The notes under the pieces: generated by a model | What the model saw: only the letters and a program-made list of their open reading frames with translations | Told to the model about the DNA's origin: nothing | Database searches by the model: none | Source: Dipylidium caninum | Taxonomy: Eukaryota > Platyhelminthes > Cestoda > Cyclophyllidea > Dipylidiidae | Assembly: GCA_017562135.1 (NCBI GenBank) | Contig: QEYB01000629.1 | Span: 496,001 to 560,000, forward strand | Reading direction: 5' to 3' | DNA length: 64,000 bases | Translations under genes and position numbers: made by a program | Shown: positions 50,302 to 63,400 of the stretch, piece by piece | Layout: every line of letters begins with the position of its first letter | Numbering within the stretch: position 1 is the stretch's first letter

Positions 50302-51281
50302 CGCCACCAAAACATAACTTTACTCATGTGGTCCAATACTTCCCTTAAACAAATGTCACTCCCATGAAGACTTCACTTGAACATTAATTACCCTTGTATG
50401 AGCACAGGCGACTCCTTCTACGTGCTTTGATTTGAAGCGTTCTAAGCGTTAGGCTTCGGAGTGAGCTGGCGTCATCAACATAGAAGCTTAATTGCGCCTT
50501 AGGCACAGTCAAACTACCGAACACCCCCGCCGCGATTGGACTAATTTAAGCAACCCGTATCCTAACGATTAAGTGCGGCCTCTACTCCACTTTGAGGATT
50601 TGTCAAACTCCCCCAACGGATGCTCCCACCCGGGCCAAGTTCAAAGGAACAGATACCTCGTAACTCTGCCAAGGCCACGATATTCCAAATTGGCCAGCAC
50701 TAAGTCAATTCTTCTAACCTAAGAAGGGGAGTGACAAATCGAGATGAGAACGGAGATGAGAAGTCTAGCACAAAAAAGCAAAATACGCTTTAATTTGTTT
50801 CCAGTTAAAGTCGAAAGAGACGAAGGAGGTTTCATTATCCTCCCTCTCAACACACGAGTATACACATACCCAAAAAAATCCTCCGAATGTCAAGAAAGAC
50901 GGGAGCGTTCATTGTGGACGGGGAACGATTTGACGCCGGCTTCCGCTCCCATTAAATGAAACGACAAGGAAAGAAGAAAAAAGGAAGAAACGAAGAAACA
51001 TACGCTGACATGTACTAAGTGATCTCCTACACTGCAAAACGAACATAGACACAGAGAATATGAGACTCAAAAGAGAGGATGGAAGGATGGAGAAGAAAAA
51101 GCCAGAAATGCAGCTTTGGCGTCAATCGAGTCAGCTGAAAGTAGACTGAAGTGACAAAAGATTTAGGTTGTTTTTCTGGTTCCTACTGCAGGCACTGCTC
51201 CGTTAACTGGCTGGACGGGAGGGAGGGAAAAATCAGGGCGACATCTGTACAAGGTGGGAAGGGGGAGGTCGGGAAATGAGA
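50302..51281. other. Downstream of PDP stop
   Basis: Expected to contain the PDP 3' UTR. A minus-strand ATTAAA (50,789-50,794) is the only poly(A)-signal-like hexamer I noted. Nothing else recognised. Confidence 0.4.
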
Positions 51282-51455
51282 TTAGAGAGTAAGATAAATG
51301 ACCTGGACAGTTATATCATCGCGGTAGAATCGCGCAACGTTGGCGGGCACAGAGAGATGCATGGCAATTCGTGAAGGGTCCATCTCTCGTCCACCCAACG
51401 CAGTGCGAATTAGCCGACTTGCTGCGGTGTCCCGCGGTCCTGCCAGTGAGGGGTT
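51282..51455 (-). CDS. PDP1: PDP exon 7 (C-terminus)
   Basis: NPSLAGPRDTAASRLIRTAL, then PANVARFYRDDITVQVIYL and TL with a TAA/TGA-class stop at 51284-51282. Contains the last metal-binding Asp. Acceptor CTCTCAAG, phase 0. Confidence 0.93.
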   Translation of the reverse strand, partial: NPSLAGPRDTAASRLIRTALGGREMDPSRIAMHLSVPANVARFYRDDITVQVIYLTL

Positions 51456-54400
51456 CTTGAGAGCAAAGTAAAACAATAATACAGAAGATGTACTAACTTA
51501 TTGGATATGTCTGACAAGGTGCTTCACCCCTGTATCTCAACGAGGCTGAGTAAATTTTACCACTAAAACGACGATTTCGAAAAAAATAATTGAAAACGGG
51601 TAAAGTGATCGTCGGTGAGGAGAATATAAGTGAAGGATTGGAAAGATGGCCTATGGTTCATGGCCTATGGTTCTGGCTTCCAGTAGGCAGAGTGTGGCAA
51701 ATGATGAATAATTAAGAGGACATACGCCGTGATAGTCGAGATAATGCTGAGCGACCACACTGACGGCCTGGTGGGGGGTGAGCATGTCCCAGAGTCCGTC
51801 AGAGGCGAGGATAACGAAGCGATCACGGGCTGGGTTGAGACGATGGCACACCACTTGCGGTGTGGCGAAGAGGTATGGTGGACTGGTGTAGAAGCGCGGC
51901 GTCACCGGATAGTTAGGTGGCAGGCCACAGAGACGCGCAATACCCTGCAACACCTTCACCGGCATCTTGTAGCGAATATCACCGAATGCCCGAAGTGGAA
52001 TCAACTCGCCTAAGGAAGCAATAAATAAATTAATAGACCAGTTAAAAGGTACGCCCAATCCGACTGCAAGTTCCCGACTGTTTCATTAATCTAAATGTTA
52101 AAGAATATTCCGCGATTCTTAATCTCAGTATGTGGGAATGCATTTATTTTCCTTCCCAGTTCTCGTGGCATGTGAACACTCGCCTCGCTATTCAACCAAC
52201 GCAAGCGAAGAAGCACAGTTCAAGAGTAATTGGCTAACAGACGTCACCTGTGTCCCAACACTTGGACATTCGTTTAGATCGCGAAAAGATTGTCATTTGA
52301 CCTAGCACCGATGTAACATTTTTTCTTCAGAGCGCTCTACCAATTTTGTACGGTAAATAATTCCTCCATTCCACTCAATAGAGGAAGAACCCCGTCTTGT
52401 ACACGTGTGACGAGTTGTTCAGGTTATAAATCGTCTACTTGCGAGTTGATGTTTGTAATGACCAACCTCACATAAAAGATTGCAGAGCGTCGGTCCTCTA
52501 ATCGCTGAGACCGCCAATGATTCACCAACAATGTGCGAGCAGTTCGTTTCGGCATCATTTAATGAGATGTCTCACGGGTGAATGGCACGAACACAATAAC
52601 ATTGTGACCGAAGTATGGCACAAATAGTAGCGCAAGTAAGAGAAAAGACTTGTCATCTATTACTTGGAAATGGACTACATCCCAATCACTCACCGGTGCA
52701 CTAAGGACCTGTGAAGAACTGGTTCTACAGTGAATTACTTTCTGACCTCAACAAAATCCGAACTACTTGAAGTACTCAGAAAGGGAGACGCCTAACAGGC
52801 TTGGCTCTAGCCCTGTGACAACCCTATTTTTACCTCATCCGCAATGTGGACAATACGAAATTCAAAGAGGAGTCACAACTAAGTTTGGTGTCGATAAAAA
52901 TACAAATCCACCTCTGCTTCACGATTTTAACAATGAGGCGGAAGGACCAGAAGGTTACCACACAAGAATAGATGGTAGTGCGACGTACACCAAAAGGCCG
53001 CCAACGATGGCAAAAATCGAACCGACAGTTGTCAAAAAAAGACAATTTTAAAGGAAATAAAGAAAGAAAACCAAATATTACAGATAATTTTATGTTTGTA
53101 CGAGCTGCGTTTTTACATCTATTATCTTTGACCATGCTTAAGTCTTCAAAAATCCTACCAAGGAATTTTGAAAAATAGTCCAAGAAAAAGGGAAGTAATT
53201 TGAAGGCACTCGTAAAGGCGGAAATACGACTTATTGCTTTTGGCATCAAAGGCGAACATGCTCAAGTAAATGCTAGGGAACGGAGAAAAAATAGGTAATG
53301 TCACTTCACGGTACAGACAACTGTGCCAATGTGTGCGAATGACACGGACAAGGAGCTCGAAGGGCCTTAATAACATCTATAAATAAGTGGTGAAGGCTGA
53401 GAATCGTTCCCTTTAGGGAAGCTATAATTCAAGCCTCTCGACGGAGTTCAGGATTAAAAACAGTCGGGCATAAGAGCAGTGCTCTGCTTAACCGCCGCAG
53501 AGTGCGTTCTACGACGTAAGAGGCGTTAAGAAGCACTCGGAATTCACTTTATGAGCCCGCATTTTTCTATTCAATTCGGGGAAAAGAGCAATCGATTTTG
53601 GAGTCAAATCTCTATCATAAAGTGGGTCGGCAAAAGGACTCACAGAGCAATCGGTCCTCAACAATCATGAGCGAGGCTTCGTGGATTGGATGCTGGGACT
53701 GCAGACGTTCCACTTCTCGAAGGTTTTGCGCGTTGTGTGGCTGTACCAAGAGCTCGGCCTCCCACTCAGCGGAATTTACCTTGTTAGGTCGCGTTTCCAT
53801 TCCCATCTGTCCATTTTGCTTATCTTGCCCCAAGTACCGCCCCATCACCGCGCCACAGTCACCCACCTACAACTCAACGATTAAATTACTGCTTATCGAG
53901 TTATTCAACGGATTATCTCTTATCAAGCACCGAGTTTCAACTGTTGTCTCATTTGTCCCAGTCTCTAAGGTCGAGACACTCCATAGGTGAGAGAACAATC
54001 AGCGACAATAAGCCAAGGGTTGAAAAAGCGGCATCGTGCAAATCTTAAGAAACGCAGACAGGTCAAGGGAAATATGAAATTAATGACAACTGACACTAGA
54101 GTAAAATGGTTTCATGGTAAAAGTGGGGATGGTTTTGCCCTCCTCGTCATTATCTCGTGGTTATATCAGGGAACTGGAACAGAAGGACCAGGATATCTAA
54201 TATGAAAGAACAATGAATGTAAGACGCCGTGATGGTAATGACAATGAAAGCTACAGCTCTTCTGGGAATGTGTACTAAAATCACTACTGTACGCAAAGGT
54301 GATTTTTTGCGTTTTCTAATGATGAACGGCAACTGGAAGCCAATCACTCATTCACTGGTTGCCAAGAGAAATTGCACAAAAGATCGACACCACCGCGGCC

Positions 54401-57400
54401 ATTAATATATATACGCACGGTCACATTTACTTCCTCATACTTGTATTTTAAGCGAAAGGGTTCGAAAGACTACATTGTCACCCCTGAAATTTACATCTTC
54501 GACACGCGGTCATACTCATCTGTAAATGGTATGGCCGATAACATAAATTGACGTCGTAATAAGCCACCAATCCTCTTCGTGGACTGGCTGTAAGGTCATT
54601 TGAAGGGATTTACACAAAGCTGCAGTGCGTGTCGGTTGCGAAATAGGGAAAGAAATAGCAGGCAGACAGACAGGCTGGGACAAAGCTGGACGTGGGTGTC
54701 TGGCCCACCCGCTGCCGCAGTCTTGTCAATGGCCAAGTCTGGATAATGGGCTCATCACGTGGCTGACTAGGCCTCACTCTGCCCTGTTTACGGGGAAATT
54801 AAGTGCTCTATGTGCAGTTTAGATGGCTAACCTAGTGTAAAAGTCTTTAAAATACCAGTTACTATTGCCACCAATCAAAAGTTTCTACGTTAATGATGAC
54901 CTTTAAATATACTTCAAGGAAAGAGTCAATCACATTGACTTCTAATTGCCTGCTTTCCTAAAACTAGATTCACAACTTCATCAGGGAAAGAATCTCAGTC
55001 TTCCCAGATCAGCCTGGAACAACTTGCCTGCCTCCCTCGCCATCGAATATAAAATTCAAATACATACAAAATTGTGTTAATTAAGCCGTAGAGACACGGT
55101 CAGTCCAAGTGGAAAAAGTTGGCAGGAATGTTTAACGCGTCTGAATCATGAATTACAATGAAGATGATCGTTAGGCAGACACAGGCATTCCCGAAACTCG
55201 CATTAAGATTTGCGAATTTCGTTCAAGAGCGAGTGAATACGTACATTCTTGTCCTAAATTTGATTAACAATGTCTGGCCGAAGCCTCAAACAAAAAAGCA
55301 CAGGCCACTTGGGGTGGTAACAGAAGCCGGCTGTACCCTGCTACCAAAAATGCATAAAATTCTCGGGGTCTAGCGTAACAGGAGTATTGGGCAAATGTAC
55401 ATTAAATCAATGATCATCAAACATATCGCATTCATCGTTGATCTACCCATCCTAACACCCATTTAAAAGCCAATTTTCATTCATTTGATCCCCTTTTTAC
55501 TCCACACTTCTGAAAACACACTCATCCATCAATTTGTCCAACGCTCAACACATGTTACCATGCCTCCATCCATCGATAATTTAAATCTGCTCTTCGCCGG
55601 ACACTTTAAGGCGCCGGAGCGTATTTCTATCGAGTTTTTAAATCAAATATACTCAACGTTTGCTAAATTGCGTTCTTTATAGGCTTGGGGTTTTCGCATT
55701 CAAATCCATGCCCGCACCTGTCTAACTACTTAATATTCTAGTTGTGCAATTAGTCCATTTTTGAAGCCACAATGCGACTTCAAGTGCCTTGTCCGTAGAT
55801 AATTTTATCGAAAGCCACTAACACATTATAAATACAAAATTAACAACGGGTAGACGACATTAACCAACCTGTACGACATAGAGGGAGGTAAGATCTTGGG
55901 GCAGGAAAATGGAGGTAGCGACACAACCGGAGAGAACAATGCGGAGAAGGGCTTTGTTGAGACCATTCTGGGGGTGGGGAACCGCGTCGCCCGTGATGTC
56001 ACTATCCATGCGTGTGAGAGCTGCCCGGAGGCTTGAGGCCGTCGCCAGTATCGTCGACAATTCTGATGTTGCGAACTCTGTGCCTGCAGACACTAGGAAG
56101 CCCTCAGCGTCGTAAACATTGCCGTTAGCATGTAGAACACAGTTCGCTAGCAAAGAAAGGGAGAAAATCTTTAACCACGAGAATGGTTGAAAAATTTTTC
56201 TGCCAAAAGATTTAAGACGCGTTCAACATTCCAAACTTCCAACCACCCACGTACGTACGTCGGTGTCTGAGTCAACCGAACACTTACCTGTTTGGTTATA
56301 CGTTCGTCGCGGTTTACTCCACCCACGCAATACATTCATCAAGCCTCATCTGTTCAACAAGAGCCGAAGTTATCCATTAATCTAGAGTTCCATTCGTCCA
56401 TTCCAGACTTAAGTAAATTCTGTGCATCTGAATAGCATAAATCCATCCACAGATCCTTCCATCTACTAATCCACTCGTGGATTAATACAGGCCCGATTTA
56501 TCCGCCGCTCTCAATCCACTTTGATTGTTTTGGCACACCTCAATACCACTCTCTATTCGTCCCCCTGGACCTAATTGGCGTCTATTTTTTTTTCTAAGTT
56601 AAAAACCCCGCCGTAGGATTTAATACTCCGCTCACTCAATCGCCATTAATGTCGGATGGCATACAATGAAATTGATGAAAAAAAAGCATTAGAAGTGTTG
56701 GTAAGAAAATGTTGGATGATGGCGCAGCAATTCTATTTATCAAAGAAACCGCTGAGGAGTCAATCTGCCCCTCAAAGTCATTAAGTATACAACTTTTAGT
56801 ATAATACTGACCCAGTCAGGTAAGTCATAAACAGTAACAAGCGTGCGCCAATAGAAACTTTGCAAAGCAATTTAAGTGTTCTTCAGTTTGTCCTCTCAGA
56901 CCACGTCCCTTTTACACGTACGACGCCCCATTAAGATACGAGAGAAAACATTTGAATTTGTAAACCGGTTCGCCTCACCAAAATCCAAGTTACACGTGAA
57001 GACAAAAAGTGAGGGGTGATTATGAAGACCGGTCAAAGAGACTGGACACCTAGTCTGCAACGCTTTGTGACCAATGGTAAGCACGGGCCAAAAATTACAA
57101 CCGTCAGTGATTCAGAATGACTGATTAAAAGTTTAATTAAATTGCATGAAAAATTGCGATTTTGGTGTTACAGCGACTGTATTTGAATGTCTGACGGTTA
57201 ATCGTTTCCCCCTCGATTTGAAAGTAAATACAGCGACCTGACCTCGCCGTTTTACTAAGGTCTAGTCACAGCTAGACAAATTATCTAATCACCAAGCCCG
57301 TACTTTCTTTTCATCTACAAAAAACCAATATATCAACTTATTTCTACCAAGTACTTTACCACTTTTAACCATCTCACTTCGTTAATTTCAACACATTTAT

Positions 57401-60400
57401 TTCCCACTCACTCGTTCATTAAGTCTGCCATCATTCTCTCGTCATTCAAGGTTCCTCGATTATATAATTAGTTAGCATTTAGGTTGCCTCGCCTTTTTCT
57501 ACTTTTTTTCCATAAGAATGTACCTGGAGCCTCTAGTTCTGTGGTGAGAATCCGTTCATTCAGGAAACGGTGAATGTTGGAGATACGCCGCTGGTTTACC
57601 TCCGAGTCTAATGGCCCCCACTGACCCCACAAACGCCAGTTGCTATATCGGCCGTTGTGAGTGAAGGGCCCGGCGGAGCTTGACGCTCCCATTCTTCCTT
57701 CGCACACCTCTGAGGTCATCACAGCCGCAGGATCGAGGAGGTATGGTTGGGCCAACTCACAAGCCTACAAAGTAGAAAAGTTGGATGCTCCTCTTACCCT
57801 GAAGCATACTTAATTAAAGGGCCTACGATTCGTCTCGTTTTGACGCTCTTATCGGATTTCATCTAACGTTTCCAATTCGCCTATGCATCACGTAATAATC
57901 CGTTCACACTTGTCGATGAGATCCAAACTCAAACATACATGCCTATTATATTTAGTAACGACCTTCAACACTTAATATCTTCACAGGCGTTCCAGTTCAT
58001 GAGCTTGTTAGACGTCATAAGTTGAACATAAGAAACCACAAAATTTGGCGAAGGAATTCAGGTTCCCAATTTTGCGATACACCTTGCAGTTCAGAGTCCA
58101 CTTTTTTAACAGAACTGAGCAAAAAAAACCACGATATAAGAATCCAATTCTAACAGCCAATTCAGTTATTTGGCAACATATGTAGTCAAATCACAAAAAG
58201 AGGGATGTGGTTGACAATTCCTGACAATCCAAATTTATGTCTGTTAGACTCACGACTGTCCTTCGAGCAACCAACTGTAAGTCGACGGAACTTCACACAC
58301 CCACGCCCTTATAAACGACGCTTAATGAAGCCTCCTCAGTGGGCTATCAAAACAAATTGGATTATGCTGCCAGCAAAAACAGACACACATAACGAGGTGA
58401 CTGTGGCTCATGCCTTTGAAGTGAGAATAACTACAATGAAAATGCCATGTTACTGCACATGAACCTTAATGCACTGGCATTTTAAATTGGTAAGATTGTT
58501 CAATTGTTCAATCATTTAGGTCTTAAATTTATCGATACCTGTCATGGACAAAGTCGCCTACTCCTTATACATATTAAGCGAAATTTCTCGGATTCGAATG
58601 TAATAAAAGAGACCCCAGTTGATATTCCGCGAGACATTTGATATTGTACCCTGTGGAGATGGTTGTGCATGAAGCGATTGCGAATAGTCCTCCAAAATAA
58701 TGAAAACGATTTACGCACAAGGTAACAATCGTATAAGTTCCAGGACAATCAGTTACCTTAATAACATTATTGCATCTGGACGATATTGAACGAATTACTA
58801 TACCAACAGGTTGTGACCCAAAGTAACTAATATGCGAATACAAGCATATAAATGGCAGTCAGAAGACCGATCACGAACGGATGATTCAAAGAATAAATGA
58901 GTGGAGGAATAGGGATAAACCTATTTCTGGATAGACCAAGTGTATGAGAATAGACAGATAATAGACACTCCGTAGACGAGAACAAGACAGGCTAACAATG
59001 GTCACAAAGGACGAGCGGCAACAATGAATAAGTCCGGTTAACCATAAGACTAAAGAACAATGACACGAAAAATTGAACTACCTGAGGAGGCGCAATGGGT
59101 AGGCTCTGACGAGTAAGGGCAGTGTATAGAGGTGCGAGCAGGTGATGAGGTAACAGAGTGGCGGTGATATAATCCGCATGCAGCATGTTCACCGCATGAG
59201 CGCACGTGTGACCTGCGTGCCCATCTACCACAGTGAAGAGGTGTCCTCCCGCGAACTCCGCACCGTAGCGCGCGAGCGGATGCAGTGAATCGTAAAAACC
59301 CTCTTGCGTGTCAAAACGCATCGTTCCGCCAAGCCGGTAAGCAGACCACCGATCCTCCACAGGTCGGTTCACGTCCAACTAAAAGAATCGATTTCATTTT
59401 ATGAAATGGCTTGTACGAATAAATCTATACCACTTTAGTTGCACTACGTGCTTTTGACTGTCTTGAAGGCAAAAGCCTGGGGAAAAGCATTTATCATATG
59501 AACAACTTCCGCAAGGAAAGAAAAATAAACGACTTTATCACGTTCTTCTCATATAGGTGTCATAGCTATGCAATTTGACCAATTGAATAACCCAGATAGG
59601 AACCCAGGTAACAACAGGCGAAAACGGTACGTCTAATAAAAGATTCTAATACCCACGACAGTCAATTTATTTTTATCATCACTATACGATATAATTAGTC
59701 TCAAATTGATAATAAATTTAGACTGATAATCAATTCCCTTTAATCGGTCGTAGAAGTTGTTACTCCTCAACGTCAGTGCATCTATAACACGTAATTGTAA
59801 CAGAAATGTTTAAAGAAACAGAGCTTGCACCGGAGACAATCACTACGTATTTTCGTGACTCACTGGATAAACAAAAGCGTTAAGGACGTTTAACCATTAC
59901 ATTCGCAAGAATAACCGATAGCATGAAAGGTAGGGACATAAAAAGGAAGAATGCAAAAGTTCCAGTCCCAAAAATGGGTGTCTAAAGGCTTTATACAGGA
60001 AATGGGGTAATAGGGCCACCTTTTTAAGAACAGACAAGGCAATAATAGGCGCTGGTAAGAAGCACATAACCGTAAATTATTTGGTGATATCCTTAAATAA
60101 TACGAGTCAAAAGCAAATGGTTAAATGCGTAATCAATGCAACAATATGCCGGCAAAAAAGGCATCCAAGAGAAATAAAGTAACAGTAGTCGTAAAAGACA
60201 TACCTGATTGGCAGTGAATCCTACCTTGTGGTCATCAGGAAAGCAAATGAATTCGCTCTCAAATAAACGACGATTGACTTCGTCAGATGACATCTTTTTG
60301 CTCGACATTGAACCCGTATCATCGAAGAATTCACGAAACTCCCGACGTGGAACGCGGTAAAGGCAAGAGGTTAGGTATGGATTTAGAATATGAGGATGTT

Positions 60401-60449
60401 TTGAAGACAGCCAAGAAACGCAAAAATGAAGACATCGCGATGCTGCCAT
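51282..60449 (-). CDS. PDP1: Pyruvate dehydrogenase phosphatase catalytic subunit (PPM/PP2C type), 7 exons
   Basis: Exons: 60449-60204, 59378-59082, 57764-57524, 56146-55869, 53866-53644, 52009-51726, 51455-51282; 581 codons with all phases consistent. PDP is a Mg2+-dependent mitochondrial matrix phosphatase that dephosphorylates the E1-alpha subunit and so reactivates the pyruvate dehydrogenase complex. Metal-ligand motifs are present: VEDR (E90, D91), VVDGHAG (D134), ASDGLWD (D499), YRDDIT (D569). PDP-specific stretches include NQLDVNRPVEDR, PHNAQNLREVERLQSQHP, LIPLRAFGDIRYKM and ARFYRDDIT. The start at 60449 gives MAASRCLHFCVSWL plus a basic, acid-free presequence; an in-frame Met at 60527 would add 26 residues. 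Oddities: the usual GDSRA reads GDCGA and the SxDHN motif reads VQPHN. About 580 aa versus 537 for human PDP1. PDP1 versus PDP2 cannot be decided. Confidence 0.92.
51726..52009 (-). CDS. PDP1: PDP exon 6 (AFGD and SDGLWD motifs)
   Basis: ELIPLRAFGDIRYKMPVKVL, RFYTSPPYLFATPQVVCHRL, FVILASDGLWDMLTPHQAVS. Conserved catalytic-core strands of PDP. Confidence 0.95.
52010..53643 (-). other. PDP1: PDP intron 5 (1,634 nt)
   Basis: No other feature recognised; short ORFs only. Confidence 0.8.
53644..53866 (-). CDS. PDP1: PDP exon 5 (GDCGA and HNAQN motifs)
   Basis: VGDCGAVMGRYLGQDK, VQPHNAQNLREVERLQSQHP, MIVEDRLL. PDP-type HNAQN signature. The Arg of the usual GDSR and the Asp of the usual DHN are replaced. 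Confidence 0.93.
53867..55868 (-). other. PDP1: PDP intron 4 (2,002 nt)
   Basis: A-rich on the plus strand. No recognised feature. Confidence 0.8.
55869..56146 (-). CDS. PDP1: PDP exon 4
   Basis: ANCVLHANGNVYDAEGFLV, then ALTRMDSDITGDAVPHPQNG, LLRIVLSGCVATSIFL and DLTSLYVVQ. This matches AFKRLDNDIS and the SGATACV strand of PDP. Donor GTTGGT, phase 0. Confidence 0.88.
56147..57523 (-). other. PDP1: PDP intron 3 (1,377 nt)
   Basis: AT-rich, nothing recognised. Confidence 0.8.
57524..57764 (-). CDS. PDP1: PDP exon 3 (PDP-specific insert)
   Basis: ACELAQPYLLDPAAVMTSE through RFLNERILTTELEAP. It occupies the poorly conserved insert between DGHAG and the LDNDIS-like helix. Supported by splice sites, phases and a 80-codon open frame rather than by strong similarity. 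Confidence 0.8.
57765..59081 (-). other. PDP1: PDP intron 2 (1,317 nt)
   Basis: AT-rich, nothing recognised. Confidence 0.8.
59082..59378 (-). CDS. PDP1: PDP exon 2 (ED and DGHAG motifs)
   Basis: LDVNRPVEDRWSAYRLGG, GGHLFTVVDGHAGHTCAHAV, ending LPIAPPQ. Phase 0 at both ends. Carries the first metal-binding residues of the PPM fold. Confidence 0.93.
59379..60203 (-). other. PDP1: PDP intron 1 (825 nt)
   Basis: Joins the VGFTANQ and LDVNRP halves of a conserved PDP segment in phase 0. Nothing else recognised. Confidence 0.75.
60204..60449 (-). CDS. PDP1: PDP exon 1 (presequence, MSSDEV segment)
   Basis: Mitochondrial-type presequence, then MSSDEVNRRLFESEFICFP, the counterpart of the LTPPQVN segment of mammalian PDP, ending VGFTANQ in phase 0 with donor GTATGT. 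The reading frame is open upstream to a Met at 60527. A further upstream exon cannot be excluded. Confidence 0.72.
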
Positions 60450-63400
60450 ACAATTCAAGTGTCTATAAGAGGCGCAACAGATTGCACAACGATAAATGTG
60501 ATTGGAATATGCATTTGTAAAATACAAAACGCGGGTTTGATTATACCTATTTGAACTTTATTAGACTCATAGTACGAAAAAAATACGACATATCCAAAAT
60601 TAATTAAGAAACTACACCTTGTGCTAATACCCGAAAAAACGACGAACAAGCCTATCCCCGAGCGACCTGGGAACTTCGCATCGTAATGGTATAAAGTTAA
60701 GACGGTTAAGGCGGGTAAAAAAATTGGCAGGTTACCTAAGCGCTGTAGAAAGCTCAACTTCAACAAAGACTTTTACCACATACCGATGCAAAATATGTCT
60801 ATCGAGGAGGTTAAGATACAAGACTAATAGGCATTCAGAAAGACCTGTTTCTCGAGAGGTTGCTCTAGCGTTCACCCGTTCCCAAGCCTTTATTGGTTAA
60901 AAAATGCGTTCTTAGTTGAAGCGCATTTATAGGTAGACCATTAAAATAAAACATTTAAAAACAAAGCTGCAGGGTTTATTGTGTAAAAAAAGCATACTTG
61001 CATTAAGAATTTAAATTTTGCTTATGGAAACTAAAAAATGTGTTCCCACTATGGTTAGTTGAACCACTGTAAACAGGATTTAATAAAAAAACATCTCACA
61101 GAGCACGGCATGCAGTAAGTGCCCCTAACCTTATCTCAAAGCTACATGTCGTGCAGATGACCTTGGTAGGCCTAGAATCAACTATAATAAATGAGGAAAG
61201 ATGGCTTTCCTCCCCCCTCCCGGAAATCCTGAACAGCACGATAACGCTCGCGAGTACATAAATTCAAAGGACAACTAGCCCCACATACCTTAAATGTCAT
61301 ACCAAATGGTCATTTTAAGCGGTAAGTGATACACCTTAAGCTGTCCGAAATTGATCTTCACACTTTTGAGGAGTTATCATCACTGCCTGCTGTCATTACG
61401 GCTTTTCGTCCCGGACACTCGTTGAGTATGTTTCAAAACATGTCGGTATGACAAGAAGGGTACAACGCATTATAACAGGTCGGCGTAATGTAAAAATCCC
61501 TATAGAAGTCACACAGAACTATATCTAAATGAAACCGTACTGTCTGTCTACATGTCAAGTTGTGCATCAGATTGTCGCATCCTGTAGAAAGTTTTCGGCC
61601 TACTTAAAGACATCCGTGATCGTTTGTTGTATTTAATCTCTGAATTTATCGGAAGTAGTTAATGATTTCTAGTGTTCTTGTGCCAACTTAGCTCAAAACC
61701 CAGCCAACGAAGGCCTAAGCCTCCCCTAAAATATCCACTTGACGCCTGGGCGATGAAAACAGAAGTCCTCGGCATCTTTGTTTGATCAGCCGATCACTAG
61801 CATCATTGCTGCGTATTAATCTCTCTTGACACCTCGAAAGTTTGTCAATGTATAAAATGAACTGTCCCGATACCCCCTATTCTGATACCGCCCAATCTAT
61901 AAACTCAATCAATGGCCAATTTTACCGTAATGAATAGTATTTTGGACATTAGTTTAGCGCCCATTCCTTATATATATAATGCCGGACTTCGAATTAAAGA
62001 AAATTACCGAATATTCTTGCAGGAATTTACACAACTGAAGGAAAACATAAACACGTGAGTTAGACTCTGGGAACTTGGCCAGAAAATTGAGCCTCGGATA
62101 CTTGAGACACCAGAATTGAATACAACCATTGTTAGTAAATAAAAATTGCCGTTCCGTCTAGCGAACTCAGTACTATTCCCCGTAAGCCTATCTACACCCC
62201 TGGCCTTTTAATCACCGGTTCACAATGAATCACTGCTATCTAACAGTATGATGATTGCCGACATCCGTCGCCTTACTAAAGTGTTTCTCACATTCATCAA
62301 GGTCAGTATGTAATGGAATTCATTAAACCGTACTGCAAGATACTCCGCAGTGAGAAATACTACGACCATCCGCCTTCCTTTTCTCCACACACGTAATCGA
62401 GACGCCGTTTTAACCTTTCTACAAATTTACTTTTGGTTAGACCCATGCTAGTAAATCCATGCAACACAAATTCATATTTACTAAGCCTAAATCACCGTAA
62501 TTTGTGATGCACGCACGCAGGTTGCCAGAACCCTATATCGTTCCAAAGAACATTTACTTCTACCCGAGCACACACACATATCCATAACACTTGAGCTAAA
62601 ATGAGGTCGAAAGAAAGCGATACCCTTGAACATGTGGTTCTTTGCATAACACCAAGCGCTGTCAAATCGCAAGAGAACTGGTTTGTTAAATGTGGCAAAA
62701 GTCAGCGCATTTAATAAAACATCAGACAACACGACACGCAAGATATGGGAAGGATGATGTTTCTACTAAGCTTTACATTTGTAAAGGGGAACCGAACTTG
62801 CACTTATCATCGGTGCGTTACTACAACACGCCGAGTCGCCCGTATTTAACTGATATACCATTCCTAGAGGTGACTTTGATGAAATTAAAATGGAGTTTCT
62901 AAACAATGCTGCTAAAAGTGTTACAGTTTAGATGTTCTGTTAACTGAAGAGGTAGGCGTGATCAAGATGGATTTCCGTAAAAAATGATGTTTCGTAAAGT
63001 AAAGTTTTAATTTTTACAGGATTCTGAAAGAAGAACTCTTACGGTTACCAAATGATCAAGGTTAATTCCCCCCCCCCCCCCAGTGATTACACATAAAATG
63101 TAACATTTACTCAAGTGAAAATTAATGAACTGAGCCTTTGGACAACTAATATTAAACAATCCAAAATCCCATAATCCCGTACCATGAAGCAGTAAAAAAA
63201 TGTAAGCTCAATCGCAAACTGTCGTAGCAGTCAAACAAGAAATATAAATGACTATTCGAAATTTACCTCGCGGCAGCGTATCTGAGGAAAGACACAATTG
63301 AAATGAACCTCGTTAGATCAAGTTAGAAATTTTAAAAAAGTCAGAAATTCTCCGTATAATTCACTCATGAATATTATTATCCCAAACCAAAATGAACATA

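Noticed and set aside
50072..50317. ORF shared by the two inverted-repeat arms as a possible gene
   Set aside because: The shared frame follows from the duplicated DNA. The protein has no recognisable domain.
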